A program made the translations under genes and the position numbers. Of a DNA stretch of 64,000 bases, positions 25,965-35,353 are shown piece after piece. Under the pieces are notes generated by a model. It worked only from the letters and a program-made list of their open reading frames with translations, did not search any database and had not been told where the DNA came from. Positions within the stretch are counted from its first letter, which is position 1. The number at the start of each line of letters is the position of its first letter. Source of the stretch: Chloroflexota bacterium (GTDB lineage Bacteria > Chloroflexota > Dehalococcoidia > UBA6926); the NCBI GenBank assembly GCA_026713485.1, contig JAPOOK010000037.1:1-64000 (forward strand), written 5' to 3'.

Positions 25965-26107
25965 TGCGTAAGTACCTCTCATGCGCCATAGCGCATCTCA
26001 TATCATGTTGCCGCCGATTATATCAGCCACGCGCCTACATGCCCTATGAGGAATTCTCTTCAACATGCCATAAGCTCATCCCATTCTGTCCCGTTGCGCC
26101 CAAACGT

Positions 26108-26137
26108 TTGTTATACTCAAATACGTTGCGTCATAAT
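26108..26137 (+). promoter_or_regulatory. Candidate sigma-70-type promoter upstream of korA
   Basis: TTGTTA (26108-26113) and CATAAT (26132-26137) are separated by 18 bases, close to the bacterial -35/-10 consensus. The site lies about 115 bases before korA in the largest intergenic gap of the window, leaving room for a leader. Confidence 0.45.
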
Positions 26138-26250
26138 GCACGGGGCAGGTTTATGGCGGACGCTTCACGGGGGCTCGGGAACCATAGCCTTTCAAGCAAA
26201 CGCCACGCACTGCTGACCTGCTGAAAATTGAAGTCGCAAGGGGGAAATTA

Positions 26251-27981
26251 GTGGCAGCCACACGAGACTTTGTGATCCGCTTCGCGGGCGAAGGCGGACA
26301 GGGCATGGTGACAGCATCCGAGGCCCTCGCCGCAGCAGCCGCGCAAGTTGGATACCACGTGATGACGTTCGTGACATTCCCGTCCCAGATCATGGGCGGG
26401 CCAACGTGGAGCCAGTGTCGCGTCTCCGTGACACCGGCGCTCAGCAACGGCGACACACTTGACGTGCTCGTCGCTTTCAACGAGGAGGCCTACGAGGTTC
26501 ACAAGGGAGAGCTGCGTGATGGCGGCATCCTCGTTTACGACTCCGCAGTGTTCGAGGTTCCAGACGAGGACCGTAGCGCCATGAACGTCGTGGCCCTGCC
26601 CTACGAGGAACTCGGTAAGTCGACGGGCAACCCCCGCGCGGCCAACATGGTAATCCTTGGCGCGGTGGCACAGTTCGTCGAGTGGCCCGAACAGTATCTG
26701 GAGGACTTCAACGTCCAGCGATTCACGCGAGGACGACCAAACGACGCCGAGATCGTCGCGGCCAACAGTATGGGTCTTGGTCTCGGACGCAACGCGGCAA
26801 GGGAAAGCGGATTCTCGCTCGGCGAGTTGGCCGCTCCCGATCCGCCCGACTACGAGCAGATCATCATCAAGGGCAACGAGAGCTTTGGACTCGGGGCGCT
26901 CGCGGGCGGCGTGAATTTCTTCGTCGGCTACCCGATATCACCAGCTACGTCCATCCTCGTATTCATGGAGCAGAACCTCCGTGGCGAGGGGACGTTCGTT
27001 TACCAGGCAAGTTCTGAGATTGAATCGATCAGCACCATCGTTGGCGCAGGATTCGCCGGCAAGAAGGCTATGACCTCCACCGCCGGCCCCGGTTTCTCGC
27101 TCATGAGTGAGGGGCTCGGCATGGCATGGATGATGGAGATTCCATGCGTCATCGTCGACGTCCAGCGCGGTGGCCCGGCCACCGGACTGCCCACCAAGTC
27201 AGAACAATCTGACCTGTACATGGCGATGCATCCGGCGCACGGCGACTCACAGCTGCCAGTCATTGCGCCAGGCACCATCGAGGAATGCTTCTACGCAGCC
27301 ATGCACGCCCTGAATTGGGCTGAGCGCTACCAGGGCCCGGTCATTGTTCTTTCGGACCACATGCTCTCCGAGCGCGTGCAGAACATCCGCAAGCCAGATC
27401 CGGCTCTCGTCGAGGTGGAGGCGCGGCAAATTTACACGGGCACGAACGGGTACAAGCGCTACGAGGGAGATTCCGTTTCACCCATGCCGCTGCCCGGCGG
27501 CCCCGGCGCGTACGTCGCCAACGCCAGCGAGCATGATGACATCGGCGATACCACCCACCTCCCAGAGCGCCACGTCCTCGGCACGGAGCGCAGGTTCGGC
27601 AAGTTGAAGCTCCTTGAGGACACGCCATATGAGGCACGCAACACGGACAATGACGTTGTCATCCTGCCGTGGGGCGGCCAAAAGGGCCCTGCCCATGAGG
27701 CGTACGAGCGGATGATGGAGAACGGCGTGCCGGTGGGCTGGTATTACACCATGTTCATTTCCCCGCTCAATCCCAAGCTGTTGGATGAGTTGCGATCCAA
27801 GAAGCTCGTCCTGGTTCCGGAGCTCAACTACCTTGGACAGTTGTCCTCCATCCTGCGCCAGCACGGCGTCAACGCGAAGTCCCTAACCCAGTACACAGGT
27901 CTGCCGTTCAAGGTGGCGGACCTGGTTGAGAAAATTACCGCCGAGGTCGAGGCCGAGGTGGGCAGTAAGGTCGGAGTCTAG
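26251..27981 (+). CDS. korA: 2-oxoacid:ferredoxin oxidoreductase, fused gamma-alpha subunit
   Basis: A 576-residue subunit. The first 190 residues are the gamma domain (FAGEGGQGMVTASEAL), then the alpha domain with the pyrimidine-binding fold (GNESFGLGALAGGVNFFVGYPISPAT) and the TSTAGPGFSLM motif. With the beta subunit next door it oxidatively decarboxylates a 2-oxoacid, most likely 2-oxoglutarate, to the acyl-CoA and passes electrons to ferredoxin. The gamma-alpha fusion is the KorA layout known from actinobacteria and Chloroflexota. The start is GTG with AAGGGGG about seven bases upstream. Substrate preference cannot be read from sequence alone. Confidence 0.92.
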   Translation: MAATRDFVIRFAGEGGQGMVTASEALAAAAAQVGYHVMTFVTFPSQIMGGPTWSQCRVSVTPALSNGDTLDVLVAFNEEAYEVHKGELRDGGILVYDSAVFEVPDEDRSAMNVVALPYEELGKSTGNPRAANMVILGAVAQFVEWPEQYLEDFNVQRFTRGRPNDAEIVAANSMGLGLGRNAARESGFSLGELAAPDPPDYEQIIIKGNESFGLGALAGGVNFFVGYPISPATSILVFMEQNLRGEGTFVYQASSEIESISTIVGAGFAGKKAMTSTAGPGFSLMSEGLGMAWMMEIPCVIVDVQRGGPATGLPTKSEQSDLYMAMHPAHGDSQLPVIAPGTIEECFYAAMHALNWAERYQGPVIVLSDHMLSERVQNIRKPDPALVEVEARQIYTGTNGYKRYEGDSVSPMPLPGGPGAYVANASEHDDIGDTTHLPERHVLGTERRFGKLKLLEDTPYEARNTDNDVVILPWGGQKGPAHEAYERMMENGVPVGWYYTMFISPLNPKLLDELRSKKLVLVPELNYLGQLSSILRQHGVNAKSLTQYTGLPFKVADLVEKITAEVEAEVGSKVGV

Positions 27982-28024
27982 CGCCCTGCGCATGGGCACA
28001 GTCTAAGGAGAGAGGTAGCAGACA

Positions 28025-28894
28025 ATGACGAAGCGGAATCCCGAGTATGATTTCAAGTGGTGCCCCGGCTGCGGCGACTTCGGCGTCAAGCGCGCCATCG
28101 AGTTGACGATCGCAGCACGCACAACCGAAATGGACATCGCGTTCGAGAACAATGTGATCGTTGCCGGAATCGGTTGCTCGGGCAACCTGGTTCACCTGAC
28201 CGACGGCCCTCAGCCGTTCGGCTTCCACGGCATCCACGGGCGCACCCTGCCAGTAGCGTTCGGCATCAAGAGCGGCAACCCTGAGCTTGAGGTCATGATT
28301 GTTGCTGGCGACGGCGATTTCCTGAGCATTGGCGCGGAGCACATCGGCCCCGCCGCTCAGCGCAACCTGAACGTGACCTGCGTAATCATGGACAACGGCG
28401 TCTACGGGCTGACGAAGGGACAGAGTTCCCCCACCACGCAGTTTGGCGTTGTCACGAGCACCACGCCCGGCGGAAAGATTGAGGGTGAGGTCAAGCCCTT
28501 CCAATACTACCTGTCACTGGGCGCGTCGTTTGTTGCATCTGCGTTCTCCAGCAAGCCGCGCGAGATGGCACAGATGATCCGGCAGGGCATGGACTACCGC
28601 GGCTTCTCCATCGTCCACGTGCAGTCGCCCTGCACTACCTACAACGACAATTACGATGTCCTCCGCGGCAACGCCAAGAAGGGCATCGATCCGCTGACCT
28701 ACGACATCCCTGAGAGCCATGACCCGACGGACTATCGAGAGGCGTTGAGGATTGCGCAGGATCCGGGTATTCCGCTCGGCGTCCTGTACGCAGCAGACAA
28801 CTCCGAGCCTCTGGACGAGCGTTACAGCAGCCTCAATTCTCGCCTGCGCTCACGGGACGTGGACGAGATGATAGCGTCGTTCGCCATTCAGTAG
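28025..28894 (+). CDS. korB: 2-oxoacid:ferredoxin oxidoreductase beta subunit
   Basis: A 289-residue thiamine diphosphate-binding beta subunit. The N-terminal WCPGCGDFG (Cys13, Cys16) and a later cysteine fit the subunit's single 4Fe-4S cluster. The thiamine-diphosphate/Mg motif GDGDFLSIG with the downstream MDN is intact (about residues 96-125), and GIGCSGN precedes it. It starts 43 bases after korA with AAGGAGAG upstream. There is no separate ferredoxin-type delta subunit in the operon, in line with two-subunit enzymes that use a free ferredoxin. Confidence 0.94.
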   Translation: MTKRNPEYDFKWCPGCGDFGVKRAIELTIAARTTEMDIAFENNVIVAGIGCSGNLVHLTDGPQPFGFHGIHGRTLPVAFGIKSGNPELEVMIVAGDGDFLSIGAEHIGPAAQRNLNVTCVIMDNGVYGLTKGQSSPTTQFGVVTSTTPGGKIEGEVKPFQYYLSLGASFVASAFSSKPREMAQMIRQGMDYRGFSIVHVQSPCTTYNDNYDVLRGNAKKGIDPLTYDIPESHDPTDYREALRIAQDPGIPLGVLYAADNSEPLDERYSSLNSRLRSRDVDEMIASFAIQ

Positions 28895-28914
28895 ACACGG
28901 AAACACATACGCCC

Positions 28915-30204
28915 ATGGCCCGGCAAACGCTCGAGGCCCGGCTCAGAGACGAAATACGGCGAAGGGGTCCAATCCCCTTCGCCGATTTCATGCGCGCTGT
29001 CCTCTATGACTCGGACGGCGGGTACTACAACAGTCTCGACGAGCGGATTGGCCCGGCGGGTGATTTCTATACCGCGCCTGCCACGCACCCCGCGTTTGGC
29101 GCATTGCTTGCGCTGCAACTAGAGCGGTGCTGGGAACTGCTCCACAAACCGCAGTCGTTCACGATCATCGAAGAGGGCGGCGGCAAGGGTCGTCTCGCCC
29201 AGGATATTTTCAACTATTCACGACACCTGGCGGCAGAATTCAGTCAAGCCATCGACTACCGTATTGTCGAGTTCGGGCGGAATGGGCGTGTGACGCCGTC
29301 ACGAGACGATGACGCGGAAATTGTTATCGACTGGGACGGCGATGCCCTGCCCGACAAAATTGAGGCAGGCGTAATCATCTCCAATGAGTTGTATGACGCC
29401 ATGCCTCGCTATCGCGTTATTCAACAGGGTGACACGCTCTACGAGTTACTGGTGGATGCAACGGACGCCGGATTCATCGAGACGATCGCTGAGCCATCAA
29501 CACCGGCGCTGGCGGAGCGGCTTAGGCAGTTAGACATTACGCTGCCCAATGGCAGCAAGGCGGAGATCGACCTCGGCGGTACAGCGCATCTCACGGAAAG
29601 CGCATCACGTCTAGGGCGAGGATTCGTCCTTACAATTGACTATGGCTTTCCCGCCGCAACCTTGTATGACGGATCTCGTCGCGAGGGTACCCTGCTCTGC
29701 TATCACCATCACACATCCTCCACCAACCCGTACATCCGGCTTGGCAGGCAGGACATTACGGCACACGTGGATTTCACCTCGCTTGCGTGGGCAGGAGAGG
29801 AGGCGGGGCTGTTGACGGAAGGATTGCTGACACAACAGCGGTATCTCAAGAAGCTCGGAGCGCAGGCGTTTATCGATGCGCTGCGCGAAATTGATATACC
29901 ACCGCAGGACATCATGGCGAACCGCATGGCGATCCTTGAACTGACCAAGCCGACCGGGTTCGGCGGGTTCGGCGTCCTTATACACAGCACGGGCACCGAG
30001 GATGGGGGGCCGTACGGCGTGGATGAGGTGGTGATCAGCCGCGCTCGCGGCGGGTTGGACGGCCTCCCGCCCGTCCTGCTGACACCCAACCATATGCCAC
30101 TGCTCGCCGGGCGTTATCCGCAGTACTCTGAACTGGACAACATTTGGCCATCGACGCAGATACCCGAGACGAAAGAGGTCAGTACAGGAGGCAATCAGCA
30201 ATGA
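28915..30204 (+). CDS. MidA/NDUFAF7-family SAM-dependent methyltransferase
   Basis: A 429-residue member of the COG1565/DUF185 family. It begins with the family box GPIPFADFMRAVLYDSDGGYY, followed by GDFYTAP, the SAM site EEGGGKGRLAQD near residue 83, and the SNELYDAMP motif. Human NDUFAF7 dimethylates an arginine in the complex I 49 kDa subunit, and Dictyostelium MidA is needed for complex I. A full complex I operon lies 15 kb away in this window, so that protein (NuoD) is a possible target. The gene follows korB by 20 bases and overlaps ridA by four bases (ATGA). Confidence 0.9.
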   Translation: MARQTLEARLRDEIRRRGPIPFADFMRAVLYDSDGGYYNSLDERIGPAGDFYTAPATHPAFGALLALQLERCWELLHKPQSFTIIEEGGGKGRLAQDIFNYSRHLAAEFSQAIDYRIVEFGRNGRVTPSRDDDAEIVIDWDGDALPDKIEAGVIISNELYDAMPRYRVIQQGDTLYELLVDATDAGFIETIAEPSTPALAERLRQLDITLPNGSKAEIDLGGTAHLTESASRLGRGFVLTIDYGFPAATLYDGSRREGTLLCYHHHTSSTNPYIRLGRQDITAHVDFTSLAWAGEEAGLLTEGLLTQQRYLKKLGAQAFIDALREIDIPPQDIMANRMAILELTKPTGFGGFGVLIHSTGTEDGGPYGVDEVVISRARGGLDGLPPVLLTPNHMPLLAGRYPQYSELDNIWPSTQIPETKEVSTGGNQQ

Positions 30205-30662
30205 CAGTAGCGGACAGACTCAAGGAACTCGGAATCACTCTTCCTCCGCCCGCCACGCCCGGTGGCAACTACACACCCGCGAACCTGGTGGGGCATACGC
30301 TTTACGTCGCAGGACAGCTCCCCACGCAAGACGGCACGCTAATCTCGCCCGGCAAGGTTGGCGGGGACGTTACAGTTGAGGAGGCGGCAGAGGCAGCTCG
30401 TATCGCAACGCTTAATGCGCTTTCGGCAGTGGAAAACGCCCTGGAGGGTGGTCTTGATGCCGTTGAGTCAGTGACGCGAATCACCGTGTTCGTGAATGCC
30501 GTGCCCGATTTCGATCAGCACTCCATCGTTGCGAATGGCGCGTCTGATCTGCTTGTTGCAGTTCTGGGTGACGCCGGACGACACGCCCGGAACGCCATCG
30601 GCATGGGGTCCCTGCCACGCGGCTCCTGCGTCGAGGTAGAGACCAACTTTAAGATTCGGTAG
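30201..30662 (+). CDS. RidA family protein (YjgF/YER057c/UK114)
   Basis: A 153-residue RidA-type protein of the family whose founder hydrolyses reactive enamine/imine intermediates of amino acid metabolism. It carries VGHTLYVAGQLP, TLNALSAVENAL, ITVFVNAVPDF and the ending ARNAIGMGSLPRGSCVEVE. The final conserved arginine is in the usual place. The length is above the 125-130 residues of classic RidA, closer to the longer YjgH/Rid5-like group. AGGAGGC precedes the ATG and overlaps the end of the methyltransferase gene. Its 3' end overlaps the convergent oxidoreductase gene by 14 bases. Confidence 0.92.
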   Translation: MTVADRLKELGITLPPPATPGGNYTPANLVGHTLYVAGQLPTQDGTLISPGKVGGDVTVEEAAEAARIATLNALSAVENALEGGLDAVESVTRITVFVNAVPDFDQHSIVANGASDLLVAVLGDAGRHARNAIGMGSLPRGSCVEVETNFKIR

Positions 30663-31974
30663 CCGCCTCTGCCATCATGAAGCGAGCAATATCCTGCCCC
30701 TGACGGATGCTGTAGTTGGTCCCGCGGTCCTCAGGGTAGATCTGGCTCATGGCCGCGAGCCAGAGACCATCGACGGGTGTCTTGTTGGGCGGAATCTTGT
30801 CGCTGAAATGTGTGGTCATGATGGGCTGGGCAGCCCCCTCGCGATGGACGTACGTGTTCTCCACCCATGAAAGGTCGAATTCGGGGTTGATCTTACGCAG
30901 GTGGTCGACGTAGCCCTGAATGAGTTCATCATCTGACAGTCCCCAGCGGGGGTCTTCCGGCGTCACGTAGTCTGCCGTGTAAAGGATGTGCTTGCCGCCG
31001 TAGACGGACGGATGAACGAGGTTTGTCTGTTCCAGCGCGAGCAGGAACGGGATATCCGCGTCCGCGATGTTGAGCCAATAGATCGGCGAGAGGCTACGAT
31101 TCATCACCCAGATCACGGCTATCGCGCCTTCGTACTCTATGTCGCTCACCTTTTTCAGATAGTCTTCGGGCAGATCCACAAGACGCGGCAGCAGGAAGCT
31201 GGGGACCGTTGCCAGGACGGCATCGTACTCGTGTTTTTCTTCGGCGCCATCCGAGTCAGTAATTGTCAGCCCTGTCACACGGTTGTCCGTAGTCTCGATG
31301 CGGGACACGCCGACTCCCGTTCGCACCTCGCCACCCATGTCTTTGATGCGCTGTTCGAGGGCATCAATTAGTACTTGCCAGCTGCCTTCGATGTAGCCGA
31401 GTTGCTCGCGGCCAAGCAGCCCCTTGCGGGAGGCGACACGAGTGGCGAACTTGCTCCACATCCACGGCATGGCGATCTGTTCGGCATAGCGACCGAACTT
31501 GCCGCGCAGGAGCGGCTCCCAAATCTCCTCGTAATTTCGCCGTCCCGCCCACTTGCGCATGAACGCGGCGGCCGTTGTGTCTTCAAGACGCTTCCAGTTC
31601 TTGATGCGCTGGATGTAGAGCGTCACGAGTCCCATGCGGATGCGATCAAGAAAGCCAACAGGATTGAAGCGCAGGAGGTCCGTTGCCGTGGCGAACGGAT
31701 AGATCCGTCCGTGTGTGAAGTAGCCGACTTTCGAGTCCTCCCAGATGAGGCGGTCTTTCAGGCCAAGCTCGTCAAGCAGACCAATGATGGTGACATCGGA
31801 CAGGAAGAGGTGATGATAGAAGCGTTCGAGTTGCCCGCCACCAACGTCAAAGGTCGATGCCAGCCCACCGAGGAACGGGGCGCGCTCGAACAGTTCGACG
31901 CTATGACCGGCCTTGGCAAACTCATAGCCCGCCGCAAGGCCGCCAACGCCACCGCCAATGATTCCAACCTTCAT
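30649..31974 (-). CDS. NAD(P)/FAD-dependent oxidoreductase, amine oxidase/protoporphyrinogen oxidase-like
   Basis: A 441-residue flavoprotein. The dinucleotide fold VGIIGGGVGGLAAGYEFAKAGH runs from residue 2, with LFERAPFLGGLAS just after it. A substrate-binding domain follows, and a C-terminal FAD contact GLWLAAMSQIYPEDRGTNYSIRQG closes the chain. The sequence resembles the group annotated as HemY-like or as UDP-galactopyranose mutase/FAD-dependent amine oxidases near glycan genes. It is last in a leftward run of envelope genes and overlaps the flippase-like gene before it by four bases, so a role in sugar or lipid-carrier chemistry is more likely than haem synthesis. The substrate is not known. 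Confidence 0.88.
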   Translation of the reverse strand: MKVGIIGGGVGGLAAGYEFAKAGHSVELFERAPFLGGLASTFDVGGGQLERFYHHLFLSDVTIIGLLDELGLKDRLIWEDSKVGYFTHGRIYPFATATDLLRFNPVGFLDRIRMGLVTLYIQRIKNWKRLEDTTAAAFMRKWAGRRNYEEIWEPLLRGKFGRYAEQIAMPWMWSKFATRVASRKGLLGREQLGYIEGSWQVLIDALEQRIKDMGGEVRTGVGVSRIETTDNRVTGLTITDSDGAEEKHEYDAVLATVPSFLLPRLVDLPEDYLKKVSDIEYEGAIAVIWVMNRSLSPIYWLNIADADIPFLLALEQTNLVHPSVYGGKHILYTADYVTPEDPRWGLSDDELIQGYVDHLRKINPEFDLSWVENTYVHREGAAQPIMTTHFSDKIPPNKTPVDGLWLAAMSQIYPEDRGTNYSIRQGQDIARFMMAEAATES

Positions 31975-33002
31975 TCAGTTACCTCTGGCTGACTTGTGTT
32001 CGGTACCGAGATTGCGGACGTGGGACGTAGTATCTCGCGCAACGGTACTCCCTCCAGGATGAGCAGGATCGCTCCCGCTATCGTAACGGGAACCCACAGC
32101 GTGGCGTGAATGACGACTGCATAAGCAGTTGCCAGTCCTGCTCCAACTCCAGCGCGGACGAGCGTCTCTTTCGCGAGGAGTTCAAACGGGCCGATGCCGC
32201 CGGATGACGAGGGTACGGCGGTGGCGAGGTTTGAAGCGGCGACGGCCACACACAACACGACGATTGGCGTATCAACGTCCATCGCCACGGCCACGAGGAT
32301 GTAGACAAGCGCCTCGCCCGCCCACACCGCGTTGGAGACCACGAACCAGAATGGTATCTTGCGGGCGTCCTTGATGGCCGCGAAACCATGAAGCAGGGAT
32401 TCCGCAATTCCCATCAGTCGGACAGCGTATCGTTCCGGAAGGGGCCGAGTGACGGTCTGGCTTGCCCGGAGCGCTGCGTCCGGGAACAAGACGGCCAGGA
32501 TCACAGCCACAGCTGCGCTGATGAATACCACAGCAGCAACTTGCGCGGCCAACGTCAACAACGGCGAAAGCGTCCAAATGGACGCGAAGAATAAGAGGCC
32601 GATGCCCAACCACAGGAGGAGCGTGAGGCCATCAAGGATGCGCTCCACGGCGATTGTCGCCAAGCCAGCCGTCATGTCCAGTCCGGGATTGCGGCGCAGA
32701 AGATAGGCCCTGACGAACTCACCCAATCTCAGCGGTAAGACGTTGTTTGCTGCATAGCCGATTGTCGCCACGAAATACGAGCGCCCCAGAGTCACGCCGC
32801 CCAGGTGTTTCAGGAGGCTTTGCCAACGCCACGCACGCAGGGTGAAGGCAAGAAAGTAGACGATCACCGCCGGAATCAACCAGAGATAGTTCGCCTCCGC
32901 AAACGCTTCAAAGAACTCGTCAAAGTCGATGCTCCAGAAGACGAGCGCGAGAAAGGCCACACTAATGGCGAGGGCAATGAGAGTACGTCTGTTGACAATC
33001 AT
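31971..33002 (-). CDS. UPF0104/lysylphosphatidylglycerol synthase-like transmembrane protein (flippase-like)
   Basis: A 343-residue integral membrane protein with about eight helices. The family pattern AFTLRAWRWQSLL near residue 52 and ATIGYAANNVLPLRLGEFVRAYLL are both present, as is the later SSSGGIGPFELLAKETL. This is the flippase domain family (UPF0104, Aglg/YbhN) that includes the N-terminal half of MprF. Such proteins are thought to turn lipids or lipid-linked sugars over the membrane. It sits between the Agl23-like glycosyltransferase and the FAD enzyme with a 4-base overlap and a 12-base gap, so it should act with them. Confidence 0.9.
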   Translation of the reverse strand: MIVNRRTLIALAISVAFLALVFWSIDFDEFFEAFAEANYLWLIPAVIVYFLAFTLRAWRWQSLLKHLGGVTLGRSYFVATIGYAANNVLPLRLGEFVRAYLLRRNPGLDMTAGLATIAVERILDGLTLLLWLGIGLLFFASIWTLSPLLTLAAQVAAVVFISAAVAVILAVLFPDAALRASQTVTRPLPERYAVRLMGIAESLLHGFAAIKDARKIPFWFVVSNAVWAGEALVYILVAVAMDVDTPIVVLCVAVAASNLATAVPSSSGGIGPFELLAKETLVRAGVGAGLATAYAVVIHATLWVPVTIAGAILLILEGVPLREILRPTSAISVPNTSQPEVTE

Positions 33003-33014
33003 CGGGCCGCGAAC

Positions 33015-35324
33015 CTAGGCAGGCCCGTAAACCGGATCAGGCGGTGTGCTCAGCTCCGGCATATAGTCGGACGGAAAGTAGACGAATATGTCGGAACTGC
33101 CAAGACGCCACGGCGGCTCCCTCAGCGTCCAATAGGTCCAGATGGTCGACCATGCGGAGGGATCGATCACGCCCCGCGCGATGTCGCCGACGCCCAGCCC
33201 TTCGTAATAGTTCTCGCCGCGGTAGACACCCTCCGGGAACCACCATCGGAGCGGTATTCGGACGCGATTCGCCGTGTCCGATCCCCACTCAGCCGTCTGA
33301 ATGTTGGACGCGCTCGCCGTATTAATCGCCATGATATTGCCACGTGGCGGGTTCTCATCGGTCACGACAGACGATCCTTCCCCACACACGCTCTCACCAC
33401 CCATGCAGCGGTACTCGACATTCGTGTAGTCGCGCAGATACCAGTGCCATGGCCATGAAAATCCGTGAGCCGTGTCGACTGTGACGGGCAGACGCTGTCC
33501 GTCGCCTGTGAAAGCCGCGTAGCGCTCGATCTCGTCGACAGTCTGCTCGATTGCGGGAGACGTTTGCGTGTAGACAAGCATCTCAACAGGAACATCGCCG
33601 TTTTCAAAGCTTGCGCGCACTGAGGAACGGGCCGTGAGGATCAGGAGCACGGCCAACCCGCCAACAGCTACTACATGACCAACACGCCGCGCATCGGCCT
33701 GTCCGGACAATTCGCGGATGTGGATGACAGCTCGAGGCAGGTATTGGCCGAGGCCGCGCCCCGCAATCATGATGATCGGCAGCGTGAGATGAATGGATAG
33801 CCACGGCATCTTTTCACCGGCCATCAGCAGCAGCACCAGCGCAAGCACAAACCAGTAAATGAGAAAGACGTCAAACGTCATGAATGCCGGCCGCCGCTTC
33901 AAGATGAAGAATCCCGTTATCAACGCCACTACAAGCGGCAGGAGTTCGTATACGGACAGAACCATGAAGTAGTAGTACCAGGGCTGACTCCCCCGCCCGA
34001 CGTCCTGCTGTGCAACCCAGTAGCCCAACGACTGCCACACGCCACTGCCAAATCCGATGCCGTTTGTGAACAACGTGGTGAAGAGTACGGCGATAAGCAA
34101 CCAGAACACGCCGGCGATGATTAGCCAGTGCCGTCTACGCCAGATAATGCCCAGCGCCGCGCCAACCCCAAATAGCGCCAGCAGCGTGAAGACGGCGATG
34201 TCCAGTGCCTGAATTCCGAACAGTGTGCCGGCTGCGGGGTTCCGGATTTCATCCAGATTAGCCAGGTCGAACCCGATGCCCGGCAAGCCGGAGAGCCTTT
34301 CAATAATCCACGTCGTCACTCCAGGTTCCTGTGAAATCGGAGCCCCCACCGGGCCCGGAAGGTTCGCGACGGCGCCCTGCTCGACTGTTACCCCTGAGTC
34401 GGGATTCGCCAAGTGGAGTCCGAGAACGTTCTGAAAGAGGGCAATACCCGCCGCGCCCATCGGCAGCACGAGCGTTGTCAGAATCAGGCCAAACACGGCG
34501 GCGGGAGGCCAGTCACGCAGCGGTGTGCGAATGAGCCGCCTGGCATCACCAATATGGGCAAGGAAGAGAAACGTGAGTGGCACCAGCACGAGAAGATACA
34601 TGATCTCCTTGGTGGCGAAGCCGATCGCCAACGTGGCCGATGCAATGACGAGGTACCGCAGTCGCCGCGAGTCCATATATGCCCACATCGTCCAAAAGAG
34701 GATGAGTGTGATGAGAACCATGTAGATGTCATTGCGAGCGAATCGGCTGAAGTACAGGATGCCCGGCGAAATTGCCAGCAAGGCAGACGCTGAGAGAGCG
34801 CCGAGCGTACCCATCCGGTGCCGGTACAGGAGGTACGGCAGCGCAACGACGATTGTGCCCAAAAGGGCAGGCAACAGCCGTAGGGTTGCATCAGAGGCGC
34901 CAAACAGCCGAAAGACAAAGCTCGTTGCGATGAATTGGACGGTGCCATGCAGGAGGGGGTTGTGGGTAAAGCCCCCGCCCCCCGCCATAAACCAGGAATA
35001 GTAGCCGTGCAGGCTCTCGTCGTGGTGAACAGCTCGCGTGCCCAAGTCCCAGAAACGGAGGACGGCAGCCAACAATACGATGGCCAGGAATGCAATTGCC
35101 TCCGATTTTCGCACCCACGCAACTACTTCATCAAGTGTTTGTTGCAACGCTATGCGTGACAGCCACGGTCGATGCTCTTCCGTGACCACCGCAGTATCGG
35201 TGGAGACGGATGCGGCATCGCCTGTCTCTTCCGTTGATTGGATACCCTGTCCGGCATCAATCGACGTGCCGCTGGCGGTTGCCGAACGGCGGCGACGTTT
35301 CTGTCTGCGTTGAGATTGGCTCAT
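33015..35324 (-). CDS. Agl23-like GT-C membrane glycosyltransferase (TIGR03663 family)
   Basis: A 769-residue protein with a basic, low-complexity cytoplasmic start (first 50 residues) and about 12 membrane helices. After the first helix comes the GT-C acidic motif VHHDESLHGYY (Asp-Glu), followed by TGG-like GGGGFTHNPLLHG, which is the signature of the flippase-activity-associated Agl23 group found in archaea and Chloroflexota. A large extracytoplasmic domain ends the protein. GT-C enzymes take sugars from polyprenyl-phosphate donors, so it probably transfers a sugar outside the membrane. It shares a run with a DUF2298 protein, its usual partner. The ATG at 35324 is chosen over an upstream TTG. 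Confidence 0.9.
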   Translation of the reverse strand: MSQSQRRQKRRRRSATASGTSIDAGQGIQSTEETGDAASVSTDTAVVTEEHRPWLSRIALQQTLDEVVAWVRKSEAIAFLAIVLLAAVLRFWDLGTRAVHHDESLHGYYSWFMAGGGGFTHNPLLHGTVQFIATSFVFRLFGASDATLRLLPALLGTIVVALPYLLYRHRMGTLGALSASALLAISPGILYFSRFARNDIYMVLITLILFWTMWAYMDSRRLRYLVIASATLAIGFATKEIMYLLVLVPLTFLFLAHIGDARRLIRTPLRDWPPAAVFGLILTTLVLPMGAAGIALFQNVLGLHLANPDSGVTVEQGAVANLPGPVGAPISQEPGVTTWIIERLSGLPGIGFDLANLDEIRNPAAGTLFGIQALDIAVFTLLALFGVGAALGIIWRRRHWLIIAGVFWLLIAVLFTTLFTNGIGFGSGVWQSLGYWVAQQDVGRGSQPWYYYFMVLSVYELLPLVVALITGFFILKRRPAFMTFDVFLIYWFVLALVLLLMAGEKMPWLSIHLTLPIIMIAGRGLGQYLPRAVIHIRELSGQADARRVGHVVAVGGLAVLLILTARSSVRASFENGDVPVEMLVYTQTSPAIEQTVDEIERYAAFTGDGQRLPVTVDTAHGFSWPWHWYLRDYTNVEYRCMGGESVCGEGSSVVTDENPPRGNIMAINTASASNIQTAEWGSDTANRVRIPLRWWFPEGVYRGENYYEGLGVGDIARGVIDPSAWSTIWTYWTLREPPWRLGSSDIFVYFPSDYMPELSTPPDPVYGPA

Positions 35325-35353
35325 GGTCAAATCTAACTATACCGAGACTGGTA

